NCBI GenBank assembly: GCA_019636345.1
Contig: JAHBXQ010000002.1
Coordinates: 496,001 to 560,000 of the forward strand
Reading direction: 5' to 3'
DNA from: Pirellulales bacterium
Lineage (GTDB): Bacteria; Planctomycetota; Planctomycetia; Pirellulales; Lacipirellulaceae
Length of the DNA stretch: 64,000 nt
A program made the translations under genes and the position numbers. Below are positions 17,145 through 26,570 of this stretch, in pieces (position 1 is the first letter of the stretch; the number at the start of each line of letters is the position of its first letter). The notes beneath the pieces were generated by a model, which saw only the letters and a program-made list of their open reading frames with translations, ran no database searches and was not told the origin of the DNA.

Positions 17145-18056
17145 ATGAAGCTCGGTTTCGTCAGCGCGATCTTCGGCGATCTCTCCCTGGAGCAGACGCT
17201 CGAGCGGGCCGCGGCGATCGGGTACGACTGCCTCGAGGCGATGTGCTGGCCTCCCGGCGGGCCCGACCGCAAATACGGCGGGGTCATGCACATCGATTGC
17301 ACCGACTTTCCCCAATCGCGGGCCGACGACGTCCGCGCGCTGTGCGAGAAATACGGCGTCGGGCTTTCGGCGCTCGGGTACTACTCGATCCCGCTCTCCG
17401 CGGAACAGGACCAAGCCGAGGCCGCGCAGGCTCACCTGCGCAAAGTCATCGACGCGGCGCCGAAGCTGGGACTCGCCAACGTCAACTCGTTCGTGGGGGC
17501 CAATCACACGTTGCCGCTCGAGGCGAACATGGAGTTGTTCGCCCGGGTCTGGCCCGACATTGTTCGCTATGCTGCGGACCGCGGGGTGAAGATCGGCATC
17601 GAGAACTGCCCGATGCTGTACCCGAAGACTTGGCCGTTCGGGCTCAACTTGGCCCGCACGCCGGCAATCTGGCGGCGGATGTTCGAGACGATCCCCGCGG
17701 AGAATTTCGGGCTGAATTACGACCCGTCGCACCTCGTGATGCAACTGATCGACCCGATCGCGCCGATCCGCGAGTTCGGCTCGCGGATCTTCCACACGCA
17801 CGCCAAGGACATGCGAGTCGATCGGCTCCGGCTCGACGAGGTCGGATCGCTCGTCCCGCCGATGGAGCGCTGTACGGCCAAGGTCCCGGGGCTGGGCGAG
17901 ATCGACTGGGGGGCGTGGATCGCCGCCCTCACCGACGTCGGCTATGACGGCCCCGTGTGCGTCGAAGTCGAGGACGAAGCGTTCGAAGGTCCCGTCGAGC
18001 GACGCCACAAGGCGCTCGAGATCAGCTACCGGGTGCTGCGACCGCTGGTGGCGTAG
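17145..18056 (+). CDS. Sugar phosphate isomerase/epimerase (xylose-isomerase-like TIM barrel)
   Basis: This encodes 303 residues of the AP endonuclease family 2 / xylose-isomerase-like TIM-barrel family. Typical features are the N-terminal KLGFVSAIFGDLSLEQTLERA, GIENCPM, FGLNYDPSHLV with metal-binding Asp/His, HTHAKD, and VCVEVEDEAFEG. The family binds a divalent metal and isomerises or epimerises sugars and inositols. The substrate is unknown. It starts 68 nt after the PLP gene, possibly co-transcribed, but no functional link to trans-sulfuration is evident. Confidence 0.83.
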   Translation: MKLGFVSAIFGDLSLEQTLERAAAIGYDCLEAMCWPPGGPDRKYGGVMHIDCTDFPQSRADDVRALCEKYGVGLSALGYYSIPLSAEQDQAEAAQAHLRKVIDAAPKLGLANVNSFVGANHTLPLEANMELFARVWPDIVRYAADRGVKIGIENCPMLYPKTWPFGLNLARTPAIWRRMFETIPAENFGLNYDPSHLVMQLIDPIAPIREFGSRIFHTHAKDMRVDRLRLDEVGSLVPPMERCTAKVPGLGEIDWGAWIAALTDVGYDGPVCVEVEDEAFEGPVERRHKALEISYRVLRPLVA

Positions 18057-18162
18057 TCGGGGAAACTCGAAATCAGAAGAGCGAAATCCGAAACAAACTC
18101 GATACTCGAACTACGAAACGCCTGAGCATAGGCGCGGATCGAATTTCAAACCCCCGGATTTC

Positions 18163-18294
18163 GGTCGTGATGCCATTTGCGGCCTTGGAAGGGTGGCTGG
18201 GGTCGCAGCGCAGCGGAGCCCCCAGAGGATTCGCTGGGGGCTCACATCGTTCGACCCCAGCCACCCTTCAATTTGGCAAATGGTATACACGACC
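18163..18294. repeat. Dispersed nested palindrome, copy B (full)
   Basis: The outer arms are GGTCGTGATGCCATTTGC followed by GAAGGGTGGCTGGGGTCG, repeated inverted at the right end. Inside is a perfect 10-bp hairpin, GAGCCCCCAG (18216-18225) with CTGGGGGCTC (18234-18243). It lies between the convergent isomerase and aat genes. Related copies are at 14156, 50304 and 55089. Confidence 0.85.
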
Positions 18295-18306
18295 CGGATT
18301 TCGTAC

Positions 18307-19002
18307 TTAACTTCCCCCGTTCCGCTCCCCCTGCGATTCCAGCTCGCTCCCGAACGTCACCGGCAGGTCGATCAACGCGGCGAGCCGTTTGAGATATTCG
18401 CGGCGGGGGATTTCGATGGCGCCCAGGCTGCCGGTGTGGGGGGTCCACTGCTGAATGTCCAGCAGTTGGTATCCGCGGGCTCGCAAGTGACTCACCAGCG
18501 AAGCCAACGCCGCCTTCGAGCCGTCGGTCGCCCGATGGAACATGCTCTCGGCCGCAAACGCGCCGCCGATCGCGACGCCGTAGACTCCCCCGACGAGCCG
18601 CTCCTCGTGCCAGACCTCGACGCTGTGGGCGTGCCCGCGGCGATGGAGCTCGACGTACGCGCGGATCATCTCCGGGGTGAGCCAGGTTCCCCCCTCGCGC
18701 CCCGGGCCGCGGCTGCACGCTCGTACCACCCCCTCGAAGGCGGTGTTGCATGTGGCGACGAACTGTCCGCTCCGCAGCCGCCGGGCGAGGCGACGCGATA
18801 CGTGGAGCCCGTCCAGCGGCAAGACGGCGCGCGGGTCAGGCGACCACCACAGCATGGGGTCGTCGGGATAGGTCGGCCAGGGGAAAATGCCGTGGCGGTA
18901 CGCGTCCAGCAGCCGCTCGACCGACAGCGAGCCCCCGACGGCCACTAACCCGATGGGGGTGGCTTGGTTGGCCGGCGGAAAATAGCGGCTGGGAGTCGTC
19001 AC
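18307..19002 (-). CDS. aat: Leucyl/phenylalanyl-tRNA-protein transferase
   Basis: This encodes 231 residues from the GTG at 19002. The family text is clear: RYFPPANQAT, GLVAVGGSLSVERLLDAYRHGIFPW, MLWWSPDPRAVL, GGTWLTPEMI, YGVAIGGAFAAESMFHR, LGAIEIPRREYL. The enzyme attaches Leu or Phe to N-terminal Lys/Arg, marking proteins for ClpS/ClpAP degradation in the cytoplasm. The frame is open to a TTG at 19071, so the start is uncertain. The GTG gives the length of the E. coli enzyme. Confidence 0.9.
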   Translation of the reverse strand: MTTPSRYFPPANQATPIGLVAVGGSLSVERLLDAYRHGIFPWPTYPDDPMLWWSPDPRAVLPLDGLHVSRRLARRLRSGQFVATCNTAFEGVVRACSRGPGREGGTWLTPEMIRAYVELHRRGHAHSVEVWHEERLVGGVYGVAIGGAFAAESMFHRATDGSKAALASLVSHLRARGYQLLDIQQWTPHTGSLGAIEIPRREYLKRLAALIDLPVTFGSELESQGERNGGS

Positions 19003-19075
19003 ATTCGTCAAGCTGCGCAGTTTGTCACGCGGAAGTGCGCCAATTCTCGACGGAAGTTCTTGCCCCCGCAACCCG

Positions 19076-19104
19076 TGCGTCTTTTGCGGGGTTGAAGGTA
19101 TAAT
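19076..19104 (+). promoter_or_regulatory. Candidate promoter for the HtrA-like protease
   Basis: A perfect TATAAT lies at 19099-19104. The -35 position 17 nt upstream reads TGCGTC, a weak match. Transcription would start near 19111, about 83 nt before the ATG at 19194. Confidence 0.45.
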
Positions 19105-19193
19105 CGAACGATCAGCGCAGCGTTGCCCTGCTTCTCCGCCGGCCGGCTCCGTGGGAGCCGCCGACCGACGCGCCCCCGCGCCCCCGACGAACT

Positions 19194-20396
19194 ATGCAGG
19201 ACGAATCGAATCTTGCGGCGACCTCTCCGACGGCCGGCGCGGTCGATCTGCCGATCCCCGCCCCGGTGCGAGCCCCCGCGGTCGACCCCCGTCGTAGCGC
19301 GATCGACGACGGCGAGGATGCGGCCCGGTTGCGGCGTCTCTTGACGCTCTTTTTCGCCCTGGCCGCGGTGCTGATCGCCCCGTCGCTGGCCGGGCAGGTG
19401 CAATACGCCCTCACCTCGGCCAAGGAGCGGGCCAAATACGACGTCGCCCGGGAGCACCTCGGCGAACTGGGACTGAGCCAACTGTCGCTTGCCTGCCGGA
19501 TGGTTTCGAACAAAGTGGCCCCGTCAGTGGTGAGCATCCGCACCTCGCATCGCCACGCCGACGGGCAAGGTTCAGGCGTGATCGTCGACAAGCACGGGTA
19601 CATCGTCACCAACCAGCACGTCGTCGACGGCGTCGACACGGTCGAGGTGCAACTCAGCGACGGGCGCCGCGGCTCGGCGACGGTCGTGGGGGTCGACGGG
19701 TTGATCGACGTGGCGTTGCTCAAGACCGAGCTGAGCGATCTTACCCCCGCCGAATGGGGCGACAGCGACGAGATCGAGGTCGGCGACCTCGTCTGGGCCG
19801 TCGGCAGTCCGTTCGGGCTCGAAAAGAGCACCACCTTCGGCATCCTGAGCCAGAAGGGCAGGCACGGCATCACCGATCCGTCGCGGGTCGTTCAGGAGTT
19901 TCTGCAGACCGACGCCGCCGTGAACCCGGGCAACAGCGGCGGCCCCCTGGTGAACATCCGCGGCGAGGTCGTCGGAATCAACACGGCGATCGTCGGCGCT
20001 GCGTACCAGGGGATCAGCTTCGCGATTCCCAGCGCCCAAGTGCGGGACTCGTACGAGCAACTTCGCGAGAAAGGCCGCGTCGACCGCGGATTCTTGGGGG
20101 TCCGACTCGAAGAGGTTCCCGACTACGTCGCCCGGCGGTTGGGGCTGGAATTGAACCAGGGGGTCTTCGTCCGCACCGTGAACCCGAACACGCCGGCAAG
20201 CATGGGCGGGATGGAGCCGGGGGACGTCGTGGTGGCGTGGGACGGGCAGGAGTTCTCCGACCCGGTGACCCTCAGCCAAGTGATCGCCGCCACCCCCGCG
20301 GGGAGCGACGTGCCGGTGAAGGTCTTGCGGCTCGACGGCCGCGAGCCGCGCGGCATCGATCTCAAGGTGAAAGTCGCCGCCCGACCGACGAATTGA
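19194..20396 (+). CDS. HtrA/Deg-type serine protease with one PDZ domain
   Basis: This encodes 400 residues. A cytoplasmic N-terminus of about 45 residues is followed by one membrane helix (LLTLFFALAAVLIAPSLAG). A trypsin-like domain has the catalytic triad His142 (NQHVVDG), Asp172 (IDVALLK) and Ser248 (PGNSGGPLV), and a PDZ domain covers about 290-395 (GFLGVRL, GMEPGDVVVAWDGQEF). This is the DegS/DegP architecture with a single PDZ, acting on misfolded or regulatory substrates outside the cytoplasmic membrane. The gene ends 14 nt before the target duplication of the insertion sequence. Confidence 0.92.
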   Translation: MQDESNLAATSPTAGAVDLPIPAPVRAPAVDPRRSAIDDGEDAARLRRLLTLFFALAAVLIAPSLAGQVQYALTSAKERAKYDVAREHLGELGLSQLSLACRMVSNKVAPSVVSIRTSHRHADGQGSGVIVDKHGYIVTNQHVVDGVDTVEVQLSDGRRGSATVVGVDGLIDVALLKTELSDLTPAEWGDSDEIEVGDLVWAVGSPFGLEKSTTFGILSQKGRHGITDPSRVVQEFLQTDAAVNPGNSGGPLVNIRGEVVGINTAIVGAAYQGISFAIPSAQVRDSYEQLREKGRVDRGFLGVRLEEVPDYVARRLGLELNQGVFVRTVNPNTPASMGGMEPGDVVVAWDGQEFSDPVTLSQVIAATPAGSDVPVKVLRLDGREPRGIDLKVKVAARPTN

Positions 20397-20410
20397 CCCG
20401 CGCGCACGCC

Positions 20411-20420
20411 GCAAATCCCG
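20411..20420. repeat. Target site duplication, left copy
   Basis: GCAAATCCCG directly abuts the left inverted repeat of the insertion sequence. An identical copy abuts the right end at 21671-21680. Confidence 0.92.
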
Positions 20421-20438
20421 CAGGAGAACTGCATAGTC
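20421..20438 (+). repeat. Left terminal inverted repeat of the IS
   Basis: CAGGAGAACTGCATAGTC pairs with the right end except for one A/A position. Confidence 0.93.
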
Positions 20439-20518
20439 GATTTCATCGAACTGCGAGCGGGGCGGCTCCGTAGATGAGGGCGGCAGGGGGGCTCTTTTCT
20501 GCGGGGAAGAGGCCTGCG

Positions 20519-21654
20519 ATGCATGCGTCGACGTTGCTTGAGGCGTTTGGTCGGCTGGAGGATCCGCGTAAGGCGCGGGGAGTGCGTCATCCGTTTGCTG
20601 GGATGGTCGTGCTGACGCTGCTGGGGATGCTGGCGCGGATTCGGGAGATGGAGGTTTTGGTCCGCTGGGCGACGGCGAACTGGGACCGACTGCGGGAGCC
20701 GCTGGGATTCGACCGGGGCGCGCCGCCCTGTGCGACGACGTTCAGCCGAACGCTCGCCAAGTGCCGGGTCGAAGAGTTTCAAGCCGCATTGACGGTCTGG
20801 CTGCGGGCGCAACTCGCCGAGGGAGCGACCCGCGGCGCGGTGGCCGTCGACGGCAAGACGGCCAAGCAAGCCGTCGACGACGATGGCGATCCATTGCACA
20901 TGCTCAACGCCTTCGTTCACGACCTGCAGGTCGTCGTCGGCCAATGGTCGACCGGGACGGAGAAGACGAACGAACCGACGGTCCTGCGGCGGCATCTGGC
21001 AGAGTTGCTCGACGCCTACCCGATGTTACGACTGATCACTGGGGATGCCATCTTCGCCCAGCGGCCGCTGGCGGAATTGATCACCAGCCGCGGCTGCGAC
21101 TATCTGCTGCAGGTGAAGGACAATCAGCCGGATACGCTCGACGCGCTGGTCCACTGCTTCGTCGGGGCGCCCGAGCGTCCGCCGGCCGCCCAAACGACCG
21201 AAAAGAGTAAAAGGGGGGCTTCCGAGAAACGCGCCGGATCTGGGTCGACGTCGACAACGCGACGTACATCCGCGAGGTCCTCGATCTGCCCGGCTGCCGC
21301 GTAGCGATCCGCATTGATCGCGAGGTCCGCAATGCCGCCGGCGAGCTCGTCTCGCACGACGTGCGGTACTTCGTTTCCAGCCAAGACCCGGACCAAGTCA
21401 CCGCCGCCGACCTCCTGGCCGACGTGCGCAACCATTGGCGCGTCGAAAACGGCTTGCACTTCTGCAAAGACCGCTGGTGGGACGAAGACCGCCACCATAC
21501 CCGCAGACCTGGACTCTCCGCCTGCCTGGCCGCCCTCAACAATGCGGCGGTGACCATCCACCGCCTTTGCTCCGATGCGGCCATCCCCCTCCGGGCCGCC
21601 GCCGACTACGTCGCCTGGAACCCCGAACTCGGGCTCCGAATGCTCAATTCCTGA
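20519..21654 (+). pseudogene. ISAs1-family transposase, split by a one-base frameshift
   Basis: The first part (ATG at 20519) carries the N-terminal DDE-associated domain (EAFGRLEDPRKARGVRHPF) and the first two acidic residues (AVDGKTAK, LITGDAIFAQRPL). At the run of six G at 21213-21218 the frame must shift -1 to continue as RETRRIWVDVDN. It then runs through VRNHWRVENGLHF, which supplies the Glu, to the TGA at 21652-21654 inside the right inverted repeat. Unshifted reading stops at 21304. Restored, the enzyme would be about 380 residues with a complete DDE set. Either one G was lost from a G7 run, or the AAAAGGGGGG string is a slippery site. Confidence 0.88.
21213..21218 (+). other. Frameshift site in the transposase (G6 run)
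   Basis: The sequence AAAA followed by GGGGGG lies exactly where the coding frame changes. A single added G, or a -1 ribosomal slip, joins the two halves. Confidence 0.8.
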
Positions 21655-21670
21655 CTTTGCAGTTCTCCTG
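21653..21670 (-). repeat. Right terminal inverted repeat of the IS
   Basis: GACTTTGCAGTTCTCCTG. The transposase stop codon overlaps its first bases. Confidence 0.93.
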
Positions 21671-21680
21671 GCAAATCCCG
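21671..21680. repeat. Target site duplication, right copy
   Basis: GCAAATCCCG, identical to 20411-20420. Confidence 0.92.
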
Positions 21681-21759
21681 CCCCCCTCTGGGCTCTCCGC
21701 GCACTCTGTGGTGAAATGTACGGTTCCTCCGACAACCGTTCCTCGCATGCCGAGCGACC

Positions 21760-23646
21760 GTGGCCTATCTCGACTCCCAGGACGCCAAAGAGCAGATCCG
21801 CCAGGCGGTCGATATTGTCGACCTCGTGGGGAGCTACGTCGCGCTGCGCCGGCAAGGGCGGGGGTACGTCGGGCTTTGCCCCTGGCATGACGACTCGCGA
21901 CCCAGTTTTCAGGTGAACCCCGAGCGGCAGTCCTATAAGTGCTGGGTCTGCGACGTCGGAGGGGATGTTTTCTCGTTTGTCATGAAGGCCGAGGGGGTCG
22001 AGTTCCGCGAGGCCCTGGAGATGCTCGCCGAACGCGCGGGGATCGAGTTGACGCGCGGCAAGTCGGGCGGCGGGAACGACGCGGCTGACGCCGATCCCTT
22101 CGCCAAGCAAAACCTGTTGCGGGTCATGGCGTGGGCCGAGGAGCAGTTTCATCGCTGCCTGCTCCGCGACCCGGCGGCCGAGCCGGCGCGGCGCTATCTC
22201 GCCGAACGCGGAATCAGCGAAGCCAGCGTCGCGCAGTTTCGGCTGGGGTTCGCCCCTCAGCAATGGTCGTGGATCTTAGAACTCGGCGGCGCTGCGGGCT
22301 TCAGTCCGCCGGTCTTAGAACGCGTCGGTCTCGTGATCCGCAACGAAGCGGGCCGGTATTACGACCGGTACCGCGGACGCACGATCTTTTCGATTCGAGA
22401 CGTTCGCTCGCGCCCGATCGCGTTCGGCGGCCGAGTGATCCCCGAGCTCGTCAGCGACGACGATCCGAACGCCGGCGGCGCCAAGTACATCAACAGCCCC
22501 GAGACGCCGCTGTTCTCCAAGAGCAGCCAGCTCTACGCGCTCGATCTGGCCCGCGACGCGGTTCGTGAAGAAGGGGGCCTGTTGGTCATGGAGGGCTATA
22601 CCGACGTCATCATGGCCCACCAACATGGCGTGAAGCATGCGGTGGCCGTGCTCGGCACAGCGCTGGGGGACAAGCATATCCCGCTCGTGCGGCGGTTCAC
22701 CGACAGCCTGACGCTGGTGCTCGACGGCGACGCCGCGGGGCAGAACCGCACGATGGACATCCTCGACAATCTGCTAGCACTGTTCGTCGAAAACGAGGTG
22801 GAACTGAAAATTCTGAGCTTGCCAACAGGGGGCGATCCGTGTGATGTTATTCTCTCGCAAGGAAGCGAAGCGTTTCGTCGGCTGCTTTCCACGGCGGTCG
22901 ACGCCCTCGAACACAAGATCAACGCTGTGACCAACGGATTGGCGACAGCCCCCAGTGCTCATCGCTCGGCGCAGGCCGTCGAAGCGATTCTCGCGACGCT
23001 CGCCCGGGCGTTGCCGCAGACCGCCCCCAGTTCCGCGGCGCTGCTTCGCCAGGAGCAGGTCGTCGCTCGGGTGGCCCGGCAGTTCGGCGTTGCGGCCGAT
23101 TCGTTGCGCGACCGGCTCAAGGCGATCCGACGCGACCAACGTAAGCGACTCGCCTCGGTGCGTGCGAGCGACGCGGCGCCCCCCGAAACGGAAAGCGCCG
23201 CGGGCGACCTCGTCCGCGCGTCCGCGACAGCGTGGGATCGAGAGGTCCTCGAATTGCTCCTGCACCACCCGCACACGGCGACCGAGTTGTTCGCCCACAT
23301 CGCGGCCGAGGACTTCGCCTCTGAGGCGGCCCGCATCGCCTACGCCGCCATTGCGGCGCTCGACGCCGAGGGCGAGCTGCTCGCCTACGATCGTTGGATG
23401 CTCGCCCTGGACGACGTCGACGCGAAGAACCTGCTCGTCGATTGCGACGAACGGGGCAGCGGCAAGGCCGGCTCGGACGTGCAACTGCGCGTCCGCGGCG
23501 TGCTGGCCGACCTCGAACGCCGCCGCCGCGAACCCGAGGACGAGCGGCAACTCGCTCAGTTCCGTCAAAAAGCGTTTCTTGATTCGACGCAGGAGGACCA
23601 AGCGCTGTTGGACTATTACCGACGCTTAGGAGGCAAGTCGAACTAG
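21760..23646 (+). CDS. dnaG: DNA primase
   Basis: This encodes 628 residues. The N-terminal CHC2 zinc domain has C40, H43, C61 and C64 (LCPWHD, YKCWVC). The RNA-polymerase-like core follows with RGRTIFSIRD and AFGGRVI, then the TOPRIM motifs VMEGYTDVIMAHQHG and LVLDGDAAGQ. The C-terminal third is the helicase-interaction region. It synthesises RNA primers at the replication fork with DnaB. The start is GTG 21760 (ValAlaTyrLeuAsp read as Met). It precedes rpoD, the classical pairing. The ISAs1 element upstream may have separated it from an earlier promoter. Confidence 0.94.
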   Translation: MAYLDSQDAKEQIRQAVDIVDLVGSYVALRRQGRGYVGLCPWHDDSRPSFQVNPERQSYKCWVCDVGGDVFSFVMKAEGVEFREALEMLAERAGIELTRGKSGGGNDAADADPFAKQNLLRVMAWAEEQFHRCLLRDPAAEPARRYLAERGISEASVAQFRLGFAPQQWSWILELGGAAGFSPPVLERVGLVIRNEAGRYYDRYRGRTIFSIRDVRSRPIAFGGRVIPELVSDDDPNAGGAKYINSPETPLFSKSSQLYALDLARDAVREEGGLLVMEGYTDVIMAHQHGVKHAVAVLGTALGDKHIPLVRRFTDSLTLVLDGDAAGQNRTMDILDNLLALFVENEVELKILSLPTGGDPCDVILSQGSEAFRRLLSTAVDALEHKINAVTNGLATAPSAHRSAQAVEAILATLARALPQTAPSSAALLRQEQVVARVARQFGVAADSLRDRLKAIRRDQRKRLASVRASDAAPPETESAAGDLVRASATAWDREVLELLLHHPHTATELFAHIAAEDFASEAARIAYAAIAALDAEGELLAYDRWMLALDDVDAKNLLVDCDERGSGKAGSDVQLRVRGVLADLERRRREPEDERQLAQFRQKAFLDSTQEDQALLDYYRRLGGKSN

Positions 23647-23866
23647 CCGGCGCCGCAGGCTGGCAGACATTGCCGCCTGGGGAATGTCAGGCCTGTCGAC
23701 CCTGCGACTCATACCGGCCTCCGGGCCTCACTTCCACGAACCAGCAACGACGACAACACCTTGAAGCCAGCGCCGGCAAGCCGGTTCGTCGCCCACGGAC
23801 GGGTGACGGGTTTGCCATATCCCCCGCAACTTTTCTTGTGCACAGGACGTGCCGGAGGAGTTTTTT

Positions 23867-25585
23867 ATGACCCAGACCGCTGCGCGCCTTCGCGCCCTCG
23901 CCGCCCTCGCCCAGACCCAGGGGCATCTCACCTACGATCAGGCGAACTCGTTCCTGCCGGACGAGGTGGCCCACTCGCGGCACATGGACCTGCTGCTCGA
24001 GCTGCTCGACGGCATGCAGATCGAGGTGGTCGAACCGGCCCGCCCGGCGCGCGTCGCCGAAGACGCGGCCGCAGCCGACGACGCGGCCTCGGCGCTCCTG
24101 CCCAGTGAGTTGCCGAAGCTGACCGACGACCCGATCCGCATGTATCTGTCGCAGATGTGTCGGATTCCGCTCTTGTCGCGCGACGAGGAAATCTCGCTCG
24201 CCAAAAAGATCGAGCTCTGCCGCAAGCGGTTCCGCCGCAACGTGCTCCGGTCGTTCTTCGCCTTGGAGAAGACGGTCGAAGTGCTTGAACGGGTCCACGC
24301 CGGCGAGCTGCCGTTCGATCGGACGATCAAGGTGTCGCTCACCGAGCGCCTGACTAAGTCCGAGATCTCGGCTCGCATGCCGCGCAACCTGCCGACCTTG
24401 CGGGCGTTGATGCACGCTCAGCGCGAGGACTACGGCGTGTTGACCAGCAAGTCGGCGCCGACGGAGGAGAAATCCGCGGCCCGCGCGCGATTCATCCGCC
24501 GACGCCGCAAAATGCTCAAGCTCGTCGAGGAGCTCAGCCTCCGGACGCGGCGGGTGCAGCCGCTGATGAACGAACTGGAAGAGATCTCCCGCCGGATGGA
24601 CCGACTCAGCGCCCAGCTCAAGCAACTCCTCGAGCAGGGCGCCGGCGCGGCCCGAATCCGCCCGGTCCGCAACGAACTGCGGAACCTGATGCAGCAGACG
24701 CTGGAATCCCCCCGCAGCTTGCGCGACCGCTGTCGGCTCCTGCGCCGACAGCTCACCGAACTGGAACGCGTAAAACGCGAGCTCTCCAGCGGCAACCTGC
24801 GGTTGGTCGTTTCGATCGCCAAGAAGTATCGCAACCGGGGGATGAGCTTTCTGGATTTGATCCAGGAAGGGAACACCGGGTTGATGCGGGCGGTCGACAA
24901 GTACGAGTATCGCCGTGGGTTCAAGTTCTCGACGTACGCCACGTGGTGGATTCGCCAGGCGATCACCCGGGCGATCGCCGATCAGGCCCGCACGATTCGC
25001 ATCCCGGTCCATATGATCGACGTGCTCAGCAAATTGCAGCAGACCGCCAAGCGGCTGCAGCACGAACTGGGCCGGATGCCCACGAACGAGGAGACCGCCC
25101 TGGCCGCGGGGATCGATCTCGACGAGAGCCTCCATGTGCTCGACATCGGCCGCACGCCGGTCAGCCTCGACCGACCGGTCGGCGAGGGAGACGATTGCAG
25201 CTTCGGCGAGTTCGTCGAGGACGGCCACGCCGATAACCCGCTCAAGCTGGCCAACAACAGCATCCTGCGGGAAAAGATCGACGGGCTTCTCATGACGCTC
25301 ACCTACCGCGAACGCGAGATCGTGCGGCTGCGGTACGGGCTGCACGACGGCTACTGCTACACGCTCGAGGAGGTGGGGCGGATCTTCAAGGTCACGCGCG
25401 AACGGGTCCGGCAGATCGAGGCCAAAGCGATCTCGAAGCTGCAAAACCCGGTCCGCAGCAGCGAACTCGAGGAATACGTGGCCGACAGCCCCGTGATCGC
25501 TCCCGAGGAGGTCTGGGACGATATGCCGGCGACGCTGCCGCTGTTCCCGCAGGAGGAAGCCGCCGCCCTGCGAGCCGCGGCGTAA
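23867..25585 (+). CDS. rpoD: Primary RNA polymerase sigma factor (sigma-70)
   Basis: This encodes 572 residues. Region 1.1 ([14 protein letters not shown]) is followed by region 1.2 ([11 protein letters not shown]), then the highly conserved region 2 ([40 protein letters not shown]), region 3, and region 4 ([27 protein letters not shown]). A charged helical insertion of about 200 residues separates regions 1.2 and 2, as in group 1 factors. The start ATG has an exceptional GGAGGAG 6 nt upstream. It directs the housekeeping promoters. A perfect 14-bp terminator follows. Confidence 0.96.
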   Translation: MTQTAARLRALAALAQTQGHLTYDQANSFLPDEVAHSRHMDLLLELLDGMQIEVVEPARPARVAEDAAAADDAASALLPSELPKLTDDPIRMYLSQMCRIPLLSRDEEISLAKKIELCRKRFRRNVLRSFFALEKTVEVLERVHAGELPFDRTIKVSLTERLTKSEISARMPRNLPTLRALMHAQREDYGVLTSKSAPTEEKSAARARFIRRRRKMLKLVEELSLRTRRVQPLMNELEEISRRMDRLSAQLKQLLEQGAGAARIRPVRNELRNLMQQTLESPRSLRDRCRLLRRQLTELERVKRELSSGNLRLVVSIAKKYRNRGMSFLDLIQEGNTGLMRAVDKYEYRRGFKFSTYATWWIRQAITRAIADQARTIRIPVHMIDVLSKLQQTAKRLQHELGRMPTNEETALAAGIDLDESLHVLDIGRTPVSLDRPVGEGDDCSFGEFVEDGHADNPLKLANNSILREKIDGLLMTLTYREREIVRLRYGLHDGYCYTLEEVGRIFKVTRERVRQIEAKAISKLQNPVRSSELEEYVADSPVIAPEEVWDDMPATLPLFPQEEAAALRAAA

Positions 25586-25614
25586 GGCCGCTGCCGGAGA
25601 ATCGAAAACCGACG

Positions 25615-25656
25615 CCGAGGGCCCCGCGGCCACGTACGCGGGGCCCTCGGTTTGTT
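25615..25656 (+). terminator. Rho-independent terminator after rpoD
   Basis: CCGAGGGCCCCGCG (25615-25628), loop GCCACGTA, CGCGGGGCCCTCGG (25637-25650) form a perfect 14-bp stem, followed by TTTGTT. Confidence 0.9.
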
Positions 25657-25814
25657 CATGCCCTCGGGATTACGAGGACCTGCGCGGACTTTCTTGTGCC
25701 TTCGCGCCTTTGTCGCAAGATTGGCTTTTGCACGAGATTCGTTGGGCAGAATCGGCGGCTTCGTGCTTGAAAGCCCGTCGGCGTCGGCGCCTGTGGCGTT
25801 TCAGACGACTCCGC

Positions 25815-25820
25815 TACAAT
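25815..25820 (+). promoter_or_regulatory. Candidate -10 element for the zinc-ribbon gene
   Basis: TACAAT lies 49 nt upstream of the ATG at 25869 and downstream of the rpoD terminator, where a new promoter is needed. The -35 is weak. Confidence 0.33.
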
Positions 25821-25868
25821 GCAGGGGCCCGCCGCCTCTCTTGCCGCTGCTCCCGGAGTCGACTCCCG

Positions 25869-26570
25869 ATGGCCCTGACCGCCGAATTGCTCCGGCAATT
25901 GCATCGCATTCACACGCAACTGGCCGACTTGCGCGACCGACTCGACCGCGGACCCCGCCGGATCCAAGTCCACCAGCGGAACGTCGAACAGATGGAGGCT
26001 GCCCTGGCTGCGGCCCAGGACGCGGTCAAGCAGACCAAGCTGCGCATCGATCGCAAGCAACTTGACCTCAAGGCGAACGAAACCAAGGTTGCCGAGTTGA
26101 AGGTCAAACTCAACGCCGCGGCGAGCAACAAGGAGTATCAGGCTCTGGTCGACCAGATCGCCGCCACCGAGATGGCCGGCAGCGTACTGGCGGACGAGAT
26201 CCTGGAGGCTTTCGACAAGGTCGACGCGCTGCAGGTGGCCGTCGCCGAGGCGGAGAAGAACGTCGCTGCAGGCCGGACCGAGTTGGCCAAGACGCGCGAC
26301 ACGGTCGCGGCCGAGTCGCAAGTCGTCACGGGCGACGTGGCCCGACTGGAGCAGGAACTGGTTGAAGCGGAAAAGAAGCTCCCCGGAGATTTCCGCCCCG
26401 AGTACAACCGCCTGATCCGCAGCAAGGGTTCCGAGGGGATGGCCGAAATGGCCGGGGGCGTCTGCCAGGGATGCGGGCAGAAGGTGACGCTGCAGATGGA
26501 AAACGACCTGATGATGGACAAGGCCGTCTCCTGCAAATCGTGCGGCCGGATCCTGTACCTCGGCGAGTAG
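25869..26570 (+). CDS. Coiled-coil protein with C4 zinc ribbon
   Basis: This encodes 233 residues. Residues 1-170 are a heptad-rich coiled coil (LRDRLDRGPRRIQVHQRNVEQME through KLNAAASNKEYQALVDQIAATE, in segments). Residues 195-233 form a zinc ribbon with two CxxC pairs, VCQGCGQKV and CKSCGRILYL. This is the DUF164/C4-type zinc-ribbon family (CdsZ/HP0958-like). Members bind RNA or act in ribosome hibernation or flagellar mRNA control, depending on lineage. The conserved NKEYQAL region is present. The exact role here is unknown. Confidence 0.83.
   Translation: MALTAELLRQLHRIHTQLADLRDRLDRGPRRIQVHQRNVEQMEAALAAAQDAVKQTKLRIDRKQLDLKANETKVAELKVKLNAAASNKEYQALVDQIAATEMAGSVLADEILEAFDKVDALQVAVAEAEKNVAAGRTELAKTRDTVAAESQVVTGDVARLEQELVEAEKKLPGDFRPEYNRLIRSKGSEGMAEMAGGVCQGCGQKVTLQMENDLMMDKAVSCKSCGRILYLGE

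Larger units (their letters stand above)
20421..21670 (+). mobile_element. ISAs1-family insertion sequence, 1250 bp, complete
   Basis: The element is bounded by 18-bp inverted repeats differing at one position: CAGGAGAACTGCATAGTC at 20421-20438 and GACTTTGCAGTTCTCCTG at 21653-21670. It is flanked by perfect 10-bp direct repeats. It encodes one ISAs1-type DDE transposase, whose frame is broken once. Identical duplications and near-identical ends indicate recent insertion. It landed between the HtrA-like gene and dnaG, and its right end lies 89 nt upstream of the dnaG start codon. Confidence 0.95.
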
